Positions 1 through 12,324 of a stretch of DNA of 64,000 nt are shown one piece after another; the first letter of the stretch is position 1, and the number at the start of each line of letters is the position of its first letter. Made by a program: the position numbers and the translations under genes. The stretch comes from Bidens hawaiensis (lineage: Eukaryota; Streptophyta; Magnoliopsida; Asterales; Asteraceae): assembly GCA_021521415.1 (NCBI GenBank), contig JAIQDT010007359.1:80310-144309 (forward strand). The letters are read 5' to 3'. The notes beneath the pieces were generated by a model. That model ran no database searches. It had not been told where the DNA came from and saw nothing but the letters and a program-made list of their open reading frames with translations.

Positions 1-134
1 CAGTTTGATTTTGTTCTCAGCCCAGTTAGCTGTTTTGGGCTTGTTATACTTGGACTTGGACTCTTAAATTGGACTTAATTTTAACTGGACTTAAAAATCA
101 ATCTCTAATCAATCGAAGATAGCCCAGTTAACTA
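1..134 (+). other. 5' leader of the SIRE-type copia, no gene
   Basis: This stretch precedes gag. It repeats short words such as CCCAGTTA and TTCTCAG that recur in the later non-coding parts of the same element. No PBS or LTR end is seen here, so the 5' LTR must lie further left. Confidence 0.5.
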
Positions 135-3100
135 ATGGTATCAATTCAATCAACTCGTCACTTCATAAAGAACTTGATTCCATCATGGGCACTGCTACTC
201 GTATACCTCGTCTATTGTCCCATGAGGGGTTCAGTGAATGGAAATTTTCTTTCGAACGCCAAGATGAAAGATTCCAAAATTTGGAAAAGCATTGTGAGGG
301 GACCTCAAAGGATCACCTATCAAAGGGATGGTTCTAACGAGGTTCTTGTGAAACCAGTTGCTCGGTATGATGATGATGACTTTGCTAAAGTTGAGGAAGA
401 TGAGAGAGCTCTTTCCACTCTAACCATGGCACTCTCACCTGAGATTTCCCTTCAGTTCAGAGAACTTCAATCTGCTAAAGAGTTGTGGGCTGCACTGATA
501 GAAGTTTATGAAGGAAATGAAGATATGAAGAGAAGTCGCCAAGATCTGTTGCGACAAAAGTTCAATATGTTCAATCATGTTTTGGGAGGGACATTGGAAT
601 CCTAACTTCAAAGATTCATATCTCTTGTGACTGAAGTGAGAACAGCAGGAATCTATCTGCAAACTTCATAGATAATTAACAAGTTGGTGAACTCATTGCC
701 AAAAAATTGGGACATGAATGTTGAGGTTATCAAAAAGACTAAGGATCTCAATAGGATGGGTATGACTGAAATGATAGCCACTATTAAAGCCTGTGATATG
801 GATGATAAACAGCGGGCAATAAATCATGCTAGTTCTTATAGTGCTGCTGGATACAATGTTGCTTCCAACAGTGCTCTTATGTCTCAAGATAGTTTCTCAC
901 TATTCAAGCCCACTCAACAACCACCTCAGGGAAACTTCCAGATGTTCTCATCCACTCTAGGTCAATCATCATCATTCAACTCACCCAAACCATCTCCAGT
1001 GTTCTTCACCAAGTCTAGTCAGTCTTCAAAAGACACTGGTGAAACCACCCACTCTCCCAGTCAGAACTTCAGGCAGATCCACACCATACCAAAGGAGACT
1101 CAAGAGAATATAGCTCTAATGGTGGGATTCATGAATTCTTATCATGCCTTTTTGGCTGGAGATTTGGTTCAACCTGTGGTTGCTGCTGAACTAGATCAAA
1201 TTCATCCTGATGATGTTGAAGAGATGAACATCTCGTGGCAAATTGCCATGGCAGTTTTCCATGCAAAGAAGTTTACTAAGAGGACGGGTAGAAATAATGG
1301 AACATGCCTAATAATCAAAAGGTGGGTTTTAACAAAGACACTCTCAGGTGCTACAATTGTCACGAGCCGGGTTATTTTGCACGTGAATGTACTAACCCAG
1401 CTAAGGATGGAAATACGGAAAGGGCATTGGTTCCAGTTGGAAATGCTCGTGGTGAGGCTGGAGGTAGTTCAGGTAATGGTGAAAGAATTATGGTTGCTCA
1501 ATAGTTTTCTTTGGAAGGTCAGATGGTTGCACCTTAACATTGGAAATCAGACTGCAAGTTTTGCCAATGTTGAAGACACTGGAGAAGAATATGCTACTGA
1601 GGAGAAGGTCAATGAGCTTCTGTTTGCGTATATGGCGTTTACTTCTCCAGAATCATCTGAGGTATGTTTTCAACCATGTTCTTTAAATTGTGGTGAAAAA
1701 ATAGAAATGTTTAAGCTTCATAATGATAGTCTGAGTAGACATATGGAAAGAATAAAATCAGAAAATTTCAAGCTTAAGAAAAATGAAAAAGGTTTTACTT
1801 GATAAAACTGAAGCACAAAAGAAAGACATTTCTAAGCTTAAATCTGATTTTAGCATAAAAAGTTGTCACCACCTTGATGCCAAACAAGAAATTGCTGAGT
1901 TAACTGCTAAACTGGAAGCTTCCAAGTTAGAAATCTTAAATCTAACTAGTAAGTTTGAAAAGGCTTAACTTGATCTCAAAAAATTTGATGGTTCCAGTAA
2001 TGTAGTTAACTCAATGATTGAAAACCAATTGTGGTGGAAAGAAAATGAAGGTGAGGGAATAGGATACAGTCCAGTTCCCCCACCTTATAAACATTATTAT
2101 ATCCCTACACCTGTCACCAAAGAACAGGAAGAAAAGATAATGGACATGAAGTATGGTAAACAAGACAAAGGTGATAGGACCAGCTCTGCGAATGCTGGTC
2201 CGTCCACTTCAAATATGAACAATTCTAATGTATCTACTTCATGTGCAGAAAAAGTAATTGTGAAGGAGTGGACTGATGAGGATGGCTACCCTAGTTTTGA
2301 TTTTGATAATAACTTTATTTCTGATATTTCTTTATAACTTCCTGTTTTGAACTCTGTTATTCTGACTGTTTGTGTGGGCTCTATTTCAAAGAGCAAGGAT
2401 TCTTGTGTGGTTGATTCGGTTGAAACTTTGAACTCTGATAATGTGGTTTCTAATAAAACTAAAAATTCAAAAACATTAAAAAAATACGTTGCACCTAAGT
2501 TTGTCAAAGAGGGATGCTCTAATGACAAACAGGGTGATAAGTTCAAAAATGAGAACAAGAGTTCTCACAAATTTAAGCAGACTGGTCCACACAACCAGTC
2601 CAGACAAGGAGTTGCCCAAAATGACTTCTTCATAAAATGTCAAACTTGTTTTAATTGTGGCACTCCTGGTCATATTGCCAGAAATTGTCCACATCGTCCG
2701 TACGTTCCTTACTATGGATTCTATCGGAGGAATATGCCATACATGTCTAATAACACGTACATGCAAAGATTCAGGCATTATCAAGCTAGTTCGTTTGACA
2801 ATGATTGGAATAGAAACAAATCTGGCAGCTTTAGTCCTCATCAGACCAAACCTAATATGTCTAATAGAAAGGTCATAAAAGATGTTCCAAGTTCAAATTC
2901 TAATATGAACACGACGACTAGACCAAACAGGAGAAAAAGGCTGATTCGTCTCCATCTACATCTAAAACACCGGAGGTTACGACAACCATTCGTAGCTACA
3001 ACTCCAAATCTTACAGACATAGATGGTTGCCTAAATCTCCGGCAAAAGTTTCTACAAAGTCCATTTTTGACGATCATAAGGACATGTCATGGCAATCCGT

Positions 3101-3164
3101 AACAACAATATATGAATCAGGGTCACCCAGTGTAAGTATGGACTGGGTACCAAAAACTAACTAA
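135..3164 (+). pseudogene. gag: Copia gag, broken into several frames
   Basis: Gag packages the element RNA in cytoplasmic particles. The N-terminal part (135-1270) has the UBN2-type gag fold: SALTMALSPEI-like helices, LWAAL, then LVNSLPKNWD. A CCHC knuckle lies at about 1348-1392 as CYNCHEPGYFARE-C, with Tyr where His is expected. A coiled-coil stretch follows (1783-1990), then a second knuckle near 2650-2690 (CFNCGTPGHIARNC, intact). A basic tail ends in DWVPKTN and a stop at 3162-3164. Visible breaks: an early frame change near 200-240, TAA at 603, TAG at 669, frameshifts near 1290, 1505 and 1790, TAA near 1966 and TAA near 2335. The parts are collinear in one direction, so this is one decayed gene. 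Confidence 0.85.
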
Positions 3165-3203
3165 TCCCGCGCTTTGTGCAGGGATAGCTATGGGGGAATA
3201 TCA

Positions 3204-3483
3204 TCAGACCTTGGTATGTTGATAGTGGCTGTTCCAGGAACATGACAGGGGAAATTACCCAGCTGCACGACATTCAAACATTTAACGGTGGGTATGTGTC
3301 ATTTGCGAGAGGAGAGAAAGGAAAGATCACTCAGAAGGGTATTGTAAGTAAGGGTGTTTTAAAGTTTGAAAATATTAATTTTGTTCCAGAATTGAAGCAC
3401 AGTCTTTTGAGCGTGTCAAAAATTTGTGACAAAGATTTTTCAACTCATTTTACTAAAAAGGAGTGTTTAATTCTGAAGGTATA
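3204..3483 (+). pseudogene. Copia aspartic protease
   Basis: The protease would cut the gag-pol polyprotein. The catalytic motif reads WYVDSGCSRNMTG at about 3211-3249, so the DSG triad is intact and the usual SRHMTG is changed to SRNMTG. The fold continues with GKGKI-like strands and the typical VPELKHSLLSVS block at about 3389-3421. The frame ends at a TAA (3481-3483), just where the pre-integrase part begins in another frame. It is a collinear part of the same pol and is probably inactive because the polyprotein is broken on both sides. Confidence 0.8.
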
Positions 3484-3840
3484 ATCATACCAGAAGACTG
3501 GATTCTTGGTCGATCACAACGAAAAGATAATGCTTATGTGATCGACATGAACAAAAATGTTCCTGACGAAATAACCTGTTTGTTTTCAAAAGTGTCAGCA
3601 AATAATGCAATGCTTTGGCATCGTCGGCTTGGTCATGCTAATACTAAAAATCTGAATCGTCTTGCTAAAAATAATTTGGTGCGTGGTTTACCAATCAAGG
3701 ATTTTGTGACTGTTGAAAAATGTGTGGCTTGTGCTTTGGGTAAATATCATCGAAAATCTCGCAAGCCAAAGTTGATTAAAACCATATCGTATGTTTTCAA
3801 TTACTTCATAAGGACCTTTTCGGGCCCGTTCATGTTTTGA
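3463..3840 (+). pseudogene. Copia GAG-pre-integrase zinc-binding domain
   Basis: This is the zinc-binding N-terminal domain of copia integrase. MLWHRRLGHANTKNL near residue 50 and the later CVACALGK give the expected His-His-Cys-Cys set. It overlaps the end of the protease part in a different frame and stops at 3838-3840, where the integrase core continues in the third frame. Two frameshifts therefore bracket it. Confidence 0.85.
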
Positions 3841-4204
3841 GTTTGTCTCGTTGCTCTTATTGTCTTGTTATTACTGATAATTACTCACGTTTTACATGGG
3901 TATTTTTCTTGTCAAATAAGAGTGAAACTGCAGATCTAATCAAGAAGTTTATTGTGCTCATGGAGAATCAACTAAATCTAAAGCTGAAGGAAATCCGTTG
4001 TGACAATGGAACGGAGTTCAAGAATGCAACTTTGAATCATTTCTGTTCAGAAAAGGGGGTGCTCCGTCAGTACAGCGCCCCACGGACGCCTCAACAAAAT
4101 GGTGTGGCTGAAAGAAGAAACAGAACTCTTATCGAAGCTGCAAGAACAATGTTGTGTGACTCCAAACTGTCACTGTTCTTTTGGACAGAAGCTGTTAACA
4201 CGTT
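3837..4204 (+). pseudogene. Copia integrase core, cut by the nested insertion
   Basis: The integrase inserts the cDNA into the genome. All three catalytic positions are visible: Asp in ITDNYSRF, Asp in RCDNGTEF and Glu in QNGVAERRN. Copia sequence ends at the TEAVNT motif near 4200. The open frame then runs on into the LTR of the nested Athila-like element as meaningless residues. The integrase C-terminus and the following linker are missing, and copia sequence resumes only at about 14194. By comparison with family knowledge, roughly 60 codons are absent. Confidence 0.9.
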
Positions 4205-5062
4205 TAGCTACACATTAAGTTTTGGACAGCAGCTAACAATGGATTTAAACATCATAGACATCAACATAAACATAATAAAACTCATTCAATGATCAAGAAC
4301 AATCAAGCACAAGTCAAACTTCAAATCAATTGCAAAACTATTCAAGTAAAAGATCAAGTTCAACTAGTTATGTATCTTGAATGAAAACACAAAGTTTATG
4401 GATGATTACTTAAGATATATGGCTGAAACAAACGATGATTAAGACCCGTAGCTGCTGTCCCGAGTTATCCTTAACAATCTCCTTACTCTCCTAGCCACCA
4501 CAAAGCCTCTACAATAATTTTTTCTTTCTTTCTTTGCTGTCCAAATCTGCCGATCGCTGCTGCCCTCTTGGGTGTTAAGTTATTAATTTGGTTTCTTCCT
4601 AATTTATTGCTCCTTTGGCTGCCGTGGGATTAAAACACAGCCACAAACTAAATCTAATAATGTTTCCTTAAAACCAACAAAGCTTTTAAATGCTAGCCGA
4701 CCAAAAACACCCCAAACAAACTTTAATTTTTTCTTTCTTCTACCTCTAACACAAACTGCCGATCGGAAATATGTAGGCAGGTTAGGGTTTTTTTATTTTT
4801 TTAATTAATATGATTAGCAAGAAAGGCTTCTAATTTGTGGGCTTGGGTCGGGCCTTAACTTGTAGATTTAAAACTTGACCAAATAAGCCCCTAAAGTCTT
4901 CAAATTTTACTCTTTTTTCCACCAAATCTCATAACCTACAAGTAAACAAACAACTTTGTAAAATTAAGCATAAACAATCCATAAAACTTAATAATTAAAC
5001 TAAGAAAGTACTTAAATCATGATACAACGATAAGGAAAGTAAGTGTGTTTTACAACACATCA
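4202..5062 (-). repeat. Truncated 3' LTR of the Athila-like element
   Basis: It matches 13339-14193 almost base for base (both contain TTTAGCTACACATTAAGT near the left edge and GTAAGTGTGTTT near the right). It ends in ACACATCA, followed by the complement of a polypurine tract. The right-hand copy continues another 1014 bp to the left before reaching its TGATGTGTG end, and that part is absent here. Confidence 0.9.
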
Positions 5063-5080
5063 AACATCCCCACACTTACG
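5063..5080 (-). other. Polypurine tract of the Athila-like element
   Basis: On the - strand this reads AAGTGTGGGGATGTT directly before the LTR start TGATGTG. It primes plus-strand synthesis. The same tract precedes the 3' LTR of the second Athila element at 52300. Confidence 0.8.
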
Positions 5081-6686
5081 TCTTTTTCGTCCCTGAAAAA
5101 GCAATCTACACAGGTACATAACCAAGTGAAAAACAACAACAAACTCTCAGATTATTATCATTTTCAAAGCACAAGAAACTGCCTGACATATTGACCGTGA
5201 TTGCCGATATTGTTGTCCACTTAAACCCAGCCACCAGCCAATAAAGCCCCCCTTTTGCATAAAACATTTGAAGTTCAAAAATTAAGGCTACACCTACCCC
5301 ATCTCAGACAAAGAGAGCCAGAAGAACTAGAGTCGAAGAAAAATGGTTCGACAAATCACCATAAGCAAAGGGCTCGTTGATGATACTAATTAGATGCACT
5401 CGGTGAAATTTGTATAGATGAATGGTCATGTGGAGGTCGTACGAGCTATTCCTAAATAATATTGGACTTTGTCCTATAAATTCCTAATTTCATATTTATT
5501 GACTAAGAACCTTCGAGCCCCAATAGTGTATCCTCAGAGTCACCATCCCCAAGGTAACACGTAAACTCTAAGTCCCGTCTAGTATGTGTATCATTGGCCT
5601 CTTTTTCTAACTTTAAACAATGCTCATTTGGCATTTTACAATACATAACTTTATTCATAAGCATTTTTCTTGTCTTGAACAACTTTGGGTAATACAATAC
5701 ATAACAAACTTTCAAAACATACTTCTCTTTTTCTTTTTTCTTTTTTTTCAATCTTTTTTTTTCAATCTTTTATATCACCCTAAAATATATAACTATTTCT
5801 AAGCTCGTAAAAGATGGACATGTGGTGTGTGCTATTTTGAGTGCATTTAATTCTTACCATCTTAAAGTTTTCATATTATGGTAATCCTCCCTAAGCATCG
5901 AAATTCGGTTTCACCGTTTTTAAATTATTATATATATAAAAACATGCTAAAGAGGACTATCAAAGCTAGTTGGGCCTACCGACACATCCCAAATCAGATA
6001 TGCAAACCATCCATTTTATTATTATTATTATTTATTTCAAAAGTATCCGAGAGTTTATTAGCACATTGGTAATAATATCATTTCATGCTTAACGTAGAAC
6101 AAAAAACAATTTTCAAGGGACAATTTTTTTTAAAATACTTTTTTTTTCAAACTTTTTAATATTTTTTTTTCTCCTACAACTAAGTAAAATAAATTCTCAT
6201 CCCCATACTTAGAACGAAATCGTCCTCGATGAGAACAAGGAAAAGAAATAAAATAAAATAAAAACTGAAAAATAAAATTAAAACTTAAAGCAAAAAGTAA
6301 AATAGAGAACGGGTTACTCCCCTGGTTTAAATGCAGATTCTTCGTCAGCTGTGTGAATTGAACGACCGTATAACATTTTATTCGCGGCCGCAACCTCGGG
6401 TGAACCAGTTCCATAACGCCATCAGAGCTAACATGCGCATAATAATACCTACAATCTCTCAAACTCGCTCGCATGTAGCGGTGTACAAAACAGAAAACAA
6501 AAACATAAGAAATAAACATATTTTTGTGTTTTTTGATTTTTTAATTTTTTTGATTTTTATTAAATATTTATTTTTTTTTGTATTTTTATGTTTTTATAAA
6601 TAAAACAAATAAAAACAGATAATAATGAAAATCATAATACAAACTCTACAACTCGGGCTATCTCCCGAGTGATGCATCCATCACGT
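5081..6686 (-). other. Post-pol spacer of the Athila-like element, no intact gene
   Basis: AT-rich DNA lies between the integrase C-terminus and the 3' LTR. The reading frame at 6130-6519 on the - strand contains a GVMELVHPRL-like segment, but I do not recognise it as a conserved protein. No env-like ORF survives here, unlike the 5.4 kb post-pol region of the second Athila element. Confidence 0.55.
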
Positions 6687-8097
6687 CTACGCTTCGGTGA
6701 ATGAGTCAAGGTAGAACATCTCGACTGTCTGATCAGTTATCGGCTCGCCTATGTAGTGCTTCAATCTATGACCGTTCACCTTAAACTTCCTGCTCTGATC
6801 TTGTATCTCAATCGTGCCATACGGGAAAACCTCAGTAACCGTGAACGGTCCCGACCATCGGGATATCAACTTTCCCGGGAATAACCTCAACCGGGAGTTA
6901 TACAGTAAGACCTTATCCCCACACTTGAACTGCTTATTACCCTTAAATTTCCTATCATGCAGTTCCTTCGTATGCTCCTTATACCAAAATGATTGTGCAT
7001 ATGCATGATCTCGGAGCTCCTATAACTCGTGTAATTGATGGAAACTATTACCCTCTGCGACGGATAAATTAAGATTAACCCTTTGAATGGCCCATGAAGC
7101 ACGGTGTTCCAATTCAACAGGAAGATGACAGGCCTTCCCATAAATCATCCGAAATGGTGTGGAACCAGTCGGAGTCTTGTAGGCTGTACGGAAGGCCCAC
7201 AGAGCGTTATCTAATTTGTCGGACCAATCTCGACGATTTGAACCAACCGTTTTCTCGAGAATACGTTTGATTCCCCGATTACTCACTTCTACTTGCCCAC
7301 TAGTCTGTGGGTGGTAGGCGGTCGCAGGCCGATGGGTGAACCCATAGCGTTGCAACGCCTTATCCATTTGCGAGTTGCAAAAATGAGTACCTCGATCACT
7401 GATCAAGGCTTTCGGGACTCCAAAACGAGCAAATAGACTTTTTAGAAAATGGACTACCACTCGGACATCATTGGTGGGTAGAGCTTTGGCCTCAACCCAC
7501 TTAGATAGTTAATCGACAGCCACGAGTATGTACTTGTTCCCACGCGAAGATGGAAACGATCCTATGAAATCAATACCCCAAATATAAAAAAACCTCACAA
7601 ACTTGAATGGCATACTGGGGCATTTCGTTTCGCGAAGAAATGTTACCGACACGCTGGCAACGATCACAACTCTTAATGAACAGATGAGCATCCTTAAAGA
7701 TAGACGGCCAGTAAAAACCAGAATCAAAGACTTTCTTCACCGTAGAACTCACACCGTGGTGACCTCCTGTCGGTCCCACATGACAATGGCTCAGAATTTG
7801 CCATCATTCTTTGACATCTACACACCTCCTAATAAGCTGATCAGCACCGATGCGGAAAAGATACAGGTCATCCCAAAGGTACAATTTGATGTCAGCAAAG
7901 AATTTATTCTTTTGCTGGTAAGGCATATTCAGGAGGTATCCGTCAGCAAGATAGTTCGCGAAATCAGGGAACCATGGCAAACCTTCCTCTTGTGCAGAAA
8001 CAAACATCAGACTCTCCGTTGGAAAACGATCGTCGATCCTGATCCCCGAATCTCCTAAATCAACTCCCTCTAGACGTGAAAGATGATCGGCCATCAC
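6687..8097 (-). pseudogene. Athila-like integrase, frameshifted
   Basis: The zinc-binding N-terminus shows GPTGGHHG, then CDRCQRVGN (7570-7779). The catalytic core has [17 protein letters not shown] and GQVEVSNRG, so Asp-Asp-Glu are all present (7727-7020). The C-terminal chromatin-facing part has SRWSGPFTV and KVNGHRLKHY (6890-6687), typical of the Athila GPY-like region, and ends at a stop at 6687. The upstream piece (7804-8097) links RNase H to integrase, with MADHLSRLE and [11 protein letters not shown]. Frame changes near 7790, 7500 and 7000 separate the pieces. Confidence 0.9.
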
Positions 8098-10433
8098 ATT
8101 CTCGGCCCCCTTTTATCACGGATCTCTATATCAAACTCTTGAAGCAACATGATCCATCGGATAAGACGAGGCTTAGCATCCTGCTTGCTGAAGAGATATC
8201 GAATAGCGGCATGATCCGTATAAACAATCGTCTTGGAAAGAACCAGATAGGACCTAAATTTGTCGAAAGCGAACACCACATCTAAAAGCTCTTTTTCGGT
8301 GGTGATATGGCTTTCCTGTGCGCCATTTAAGGTTCGGCTAGCATAGTAGATCGGATGGAAGTGTTTATCCTTCTGTTGTCTAAGAACCGCTCCGACTGCA
8401 AAGTCGCTTACGTCACACATCAACTCGAATGGTAACGACCAGTCGGGAGCGACCATGATCGGGGCGTTGACGAGTTTGTCTTTTAGAAGATCAAACGCCT
8501 TGATACACTTCTCAGAAAAAACCAATAGAGCATTGTTCTCCAAAAGTTTGGTCATGGGTCTCGCGATTTTAGAAAAATCTTTGATGAACCGGCGGTAGAA
8601 CCCGGCATGACTTAGAAAGCTACAAATGGATCTCACAGAAGTAGGCGGGGGAAGATTAGAAATTGTCTCGACCGTTGCGCGGTCAACCTCTATCCCCACA
8701 CTTGAGATCCGATGACCTAGAACAATGCCCTCGCGAACCATGAAATGACACTTCTCCCAGTTAAGGACTAGGTTGGTGTCAACGCAGCGGGACATCATCC
8801 TCTCGAGATTTGATAAACAATGATCGAAGGAACTCCCAAATACGGAAAAATCGTCCATGAACACCTCCATGGAGTCCTCGATCATATCATGGAAAATGGC
8901 CACCATACACCTCTGGAATGTGGCTGGAGCGTTGCACAGTCTGAACGGCATACGTTTGTAGGAAAACGTTCCATAAGGGCAAGTGAAAGTGGTTTTCTCC
9001 TGGTCGTCGGGAGCTATTGGAACCTGGAAATACCCGGAGAAACTATCTAGGATGCAGTAGTACTGCTGACCTGCTAAACACTCTAACATCTGATCAATGA
9101 AGGGTAGAGGAATGTGGTCTTTCCTGGTGGCATCATTCAGTCTGCGATAGTCGATGCAGACTCGCCATCCCGTCACATTCCTAGTGTGAATTAGCTCGTT
9201 CCTCTCGTTGGTGACGACAGTCTTGCCACCCTTTTTTGGAACCACTTGGATTGGACTCACCCAAGCACTATCAGAAATGGGGAAAATGATCCCCGCATCA
9301 AGGAGTTTAATGATCTCATTCTTTACGACCTCTTGCATTTTCGGATTAAGCCGCCGCTGCGGCTGAACGACAGTTTTGAAATTTTCCTCCATGAGGATTT
9401 TATGAGTGCAAAACGAAGGGTTGATACCCTTGATGTCGATAATATTCCATGCAATAGCCTTTTTGTGCTCTCGTAGCACCCTCAACAACTTCTCCCTCTT
9501 GACCTTCGTCAAAGAAGATGCAATGATAACCGACAGCTTCCTCTCTTCATCTAAAAACGCATACTCAAGGTGGGAAGGAAAATCCTTAAGATCTAAGGAA
9601 GAAGGAGGACTCTCGACCGAAAATAGATCCATCAGATCGTCTCGTACGATCTCAGCAGACACGCCAGATTCAGGGATATGCGACTCGGTGTCGTCATCTA
9701 AGGACTGATTAGTTATGGCAACCATCTCAATCTCTGGAATCTCCCTATCAAGAATCTGAGTGTCGGAGGCAGATCCTCCACAGATTTCGCTGAGAAACTC
9801 CTCGACATGCTCCATGATGGTATCAATGAAGTATAAGGAGTCGTCATCAGACTTGGGGTGTTTAAGTGACGGTCGAACGTCAAAGGTGACGTTCTCATCC
9901 CCAACTCTTAAGATTAATTTACCCTCGCATACGTCGATCAATGCCTGTGCAGTGGCAAGGAATGGTCGGCCCAAGATAAGTGGGACACTATTGTCATCGT
10001 TCATGTCCAGGATGATAAAGTCCACCGGGAAGATGAACTTGTCGACACGAACAAGCATGTTCTCGACCACCCCTTGGGGGTATTTCACAGAACGATCAGC
10101 AAGCTGGATACTCATACGAGTAGGCCTCGGCTCGCCTAGACCCAACTTGTGATACACGGAATACGGCATGAGATTAATACTGGCACCAAGATTCGCCAGA
10201 GCATGAACAACCGTATTATCACTCAAGATGCAGGGAATCTTGAAACTCCCAGGATCGGACATCTTTTCTGGTAACTTTCTCTGCAAGACTGCAGAGCAAC
10301 CAACACTCAGAGGAATGGAAGAGACTTCGGCTAACTTCTCTTTATTCGAAAGAATATCCTTAAGGAACTTAGCATATTTAGGCATTTGCGTAAGTGCCTC
10401 AAGGAATGGAATGTTAAGCTGAAGCTGCTTCAA
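8094..10433 (-). CDS. pol: Athila-like protease, reverse transcriptase and RNase H in one 779-codon frame
   Basis: This is the longest open frame in the window and the best preserved pol. Protease lies in the first ~200 residues: [13 protein letters not shown], where the second Athila element has [13 protein letters not shown], so the catalytic Asp is Asn here. RT follows with [38 protein letters not shown] (Gly to Arg) and the catalytic FMDDFSVF. RNase H follows with [19 protein letters not shown] and YTDHAAI, keeping the acidic residues. The first Met is internal to the original gag-pol, because gag-derived residues continue upstream (10434-10955). Loss of the protease Asp would block polyprotein cutting, so it is probably non-functional despite the open frame. 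Confidence 0.9.
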   Translation of the reverse strand: MKQLQLNIPFLEALTQMPKYAKFLKDILSNKEKLAEVSSIPLSVGCSAVLQRKLPEKMSDPGSFKIPCILSDNTVVHALANLGASINLMPYSVYHKLGLGEPRPTRMSIQLADRSVKYPQGVVENMLVRVDKFIFPVDFIILDMNDDNSVPLILGRPFLATAQALIDVCEGKLILRVGDENVTFDVRPSLKHPKSDDDSLYFIDTIMEHVEEFLSEICGGSASDTQILDREIPEIEMVAITNQSLDDDTESHIPESGVSAEIVRDDLMDLFSVESPPSSLDLKDFPSHLEYAFLDEERKLSVIIASSLTKVKREKLLRVLREHKKAIAWNIIDIKGINPSFCTHKILMEENFKTVVQPQRRLNPKMQEVVKNEIIKLLDAGIIFPISDSAWVSPIQVVPKKGGKTVVTNERNELIHTRNVTGWRVCIDYRRLNDATRKDHIPLPFIDQMLECLAGQQYYCILDSFSGYFQVPIAPDDQEKTTFTCPYGTFSYKRMPFRLCNAPATFQRCMVAIFHDMIEDSMEVFMDDFSVFGSSFDHCLSNLERMMSRCVDTNLVLNWEKCHFMVREGIVLGHRISSVGIEVDRATVETISNLPPPTSVRSICSFLSHAGFYRRFIKDFSKIARPMTKLLENNALLVFSEKCIKAFDLLKDKLVNAPIMVAPDWSLPFELMCDVSDFAVGAVLRQQKDKHFHPIYYASRTLNGAQESHITTEKELLDVVFAFDKFRSYLVLSKTIVYTDHAAIRYLFSKQDAKPRLIRWIMLLQEFDIEIRDKRGPRM

Positions 10434-12170
10434 AAGATCAAGAAATTTGGAGTTCTGCTTCTCGTCTATGTCCCTACGGACTCTCCCGGGATATGGGAGT
10501 CTAGGTTTGTAGACTCTCGGTGGTGTGCTGGGTAGTGGCTGGTTCTCGTCCTGTGTTGTACTTCATGGGTTGTGCTTCTGATGCACCTTGGCCGGTGGAG
10601 ACTCCAACTGAATCTCTTCGTCTACCTGCTGCTCTACATCTACTGCATGCTTGTCAACGACTCCTCTCGTCGCCTCCCGAATCATGGGCTCGCTACGTGC
10701 CCCTGCACCGCTCCTCGTCGTCACAGCCTTCGCGAACGCCTTCGGATTTTGTTCAGTGTTACTTTGAAGTGTACCCGGGGACCTCTCATTTAGACGACTT
10801 GCTATCTCTCCCATCTTCCGCTCAAGATTTTTAATTGACGCTCCTTGATTTCTCATGAATAACTCGTGCCCCCGAAATTTTTCTTGAGTCTCTTTGTGAT
10901 GGGAGTCCTCTCGAGTCATAAGCTGTGACAGCATCTGTGTTTGTTGTGCCATCATCTCCTCTAACGAGGGCTTCTTCTCCCCACTACTCGTTCCCTCACC
11001 AGAATCCTGGAATAGGCTCTGACGTTGTTGGAAGCCGGACTGATTTCCGTTCCTCCAGTTGAAATTTTGGTTACCTCTCCACCCCGAATTATAAGAATTG
11101 AAAGATTTTTTATTTAGGTTTGGATTATTAAAAAAGTCGACTTCCTCCTCCTGGAAACCAATGGGGCACTGAACGGTATCATGCCCCCCTCTACAGATCT
11201 CTCATAACTTACTTTTCACCTACAGGTCCTTCACGATCTTTGCCAATCCCTCAACCTGCGCTGCAAGTGTGGTGCTCGTGTTGACCGAATGCATGCCGCA
11301 TGATAAGGAGTCGACAGTTTTGGTACTCTTAGCAGGTGGTCGTTGGTATTCACTCATGGCTAAACCGTTAAAAAAGACAATGCACTCATCTGTATCCTTT
11401 GTCGTCAACAGGTTACCTCCCACAACCGTGTCGAGCATACTCTGAGTCGCGTACGTTACTTCGTTATAGAACTTCTCAACAACTGCCCAGTCCGGCAGGC
11501 CGTGGTTCGGACATAAAGCAAGTAGATTTTTGAACCTCTCCCACGTCTCGTAGAAGCTCTCGGTGTCCTCCATCAGAAAAGAATGAATTTAGTTGCGCAA
11601 ACGAGCGGCCTTAGCCGGAGGATCATATTTTTTGAGAAATTAGGTCTGCATGGAAGCCCAAGTAGCAATGGATCCCTGTGGGAGGGACTCAAGCCACAGA
11701 CTCGCTTGATCGACGAGTGAGAAAGGAAAGATTCGGAGTTTGATGGCGTCTTCGGATACGCCGGCAAGATGAAACATGTCGCAAATTCACGTAATGCGAG
11801 TGAGATGAGCATGTGGGTTCTCATGGAGCAACCCGTGAAATTGAGCAGAATGAACAATCGTGTTCAGAATATTAGATGGAATCTACCAAGTCGTGAGAAC
11901 TCCGATGGCTGGTGGAGCAATGCTGGATCTCGCGCCAGCGTCGACCGGACGGGCGCGGTCTGCAACTGTCCTCCTTGGTGGTGGATTCGCGTCGCCCATA
12001 ATCCTATCCCTAATGACTGGTTCATAAAAAGTAGGAGAAGAGAATGTATTACCGACGGACGTAGATGAACTGGAAGACGGGTTCGTACGACGTCTCTCAC
12101 GAAGCTCTCTCTGGTTCGGAAAATCCTTCGGTTTCCGGTGGTCCTAGAGATCGAGTACGTCGCATACAAC
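10434..12170 (-). pseudogene. gag: Athila-like gag, decayed
   Basis: Pieces in order on the - strand: a basic N-terminus (about 12170-11860), SQFHGLLHENPHAHLTRI-like and FPFSLVDQASLWLESLP-like segments (11857-11580), ESFYETWERFKNLLALCPNHG (11573-11220), and a knuckle near 11200-11160 of CX2CX3HX4C type with its first Cys codon lost to TGA. A C-terminal part with helical EKFRGHELFMRNQ and IKNLERKMGEIASRL follows (10955-10563). The CX2CX3HX4C spacing is typical of Athila gag rather than other gypsy gags. Several stops and frameshifts are visible. Confidence 0.85.
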
Positions 12171-12299
12171 TATTAAAATAAACAAAACAAACTAAAATTA
12201 ACTAAACTATTTTAAACAAACAAACAAAACAAATAAGAAAAACAAGTAGTAAACAAGGTAAGTCCTAACTCGAGTCGTTCTTAATACGCCTCTAACCGT

Positions 12300-12324
12300 G
12301 TCGCCGGCAACGGCGCAAAAAACT
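12300..12324 (-). other. Primer binding site region of the Athila-like element
   Basis: On the - strand the LTR end CACATCA is followed by AGTTTTTTGCGCCGTTGCCG. The same block (TGGCGCCGTTG) follows the LTR ends at 41169 and 59984, and it is the known Athila/Tat PBS type. Here one G of TGGCGCC is missing. Confidence 0.8.

Noticed and set aside
135..150. PBS at TGGTATCAATTC near the window start
   Set aside because: It matches only the first eight bases of the Met-tRNA type, is not preceded by an LTR end similar to 21740-21762, and lies within the gag-like frame.
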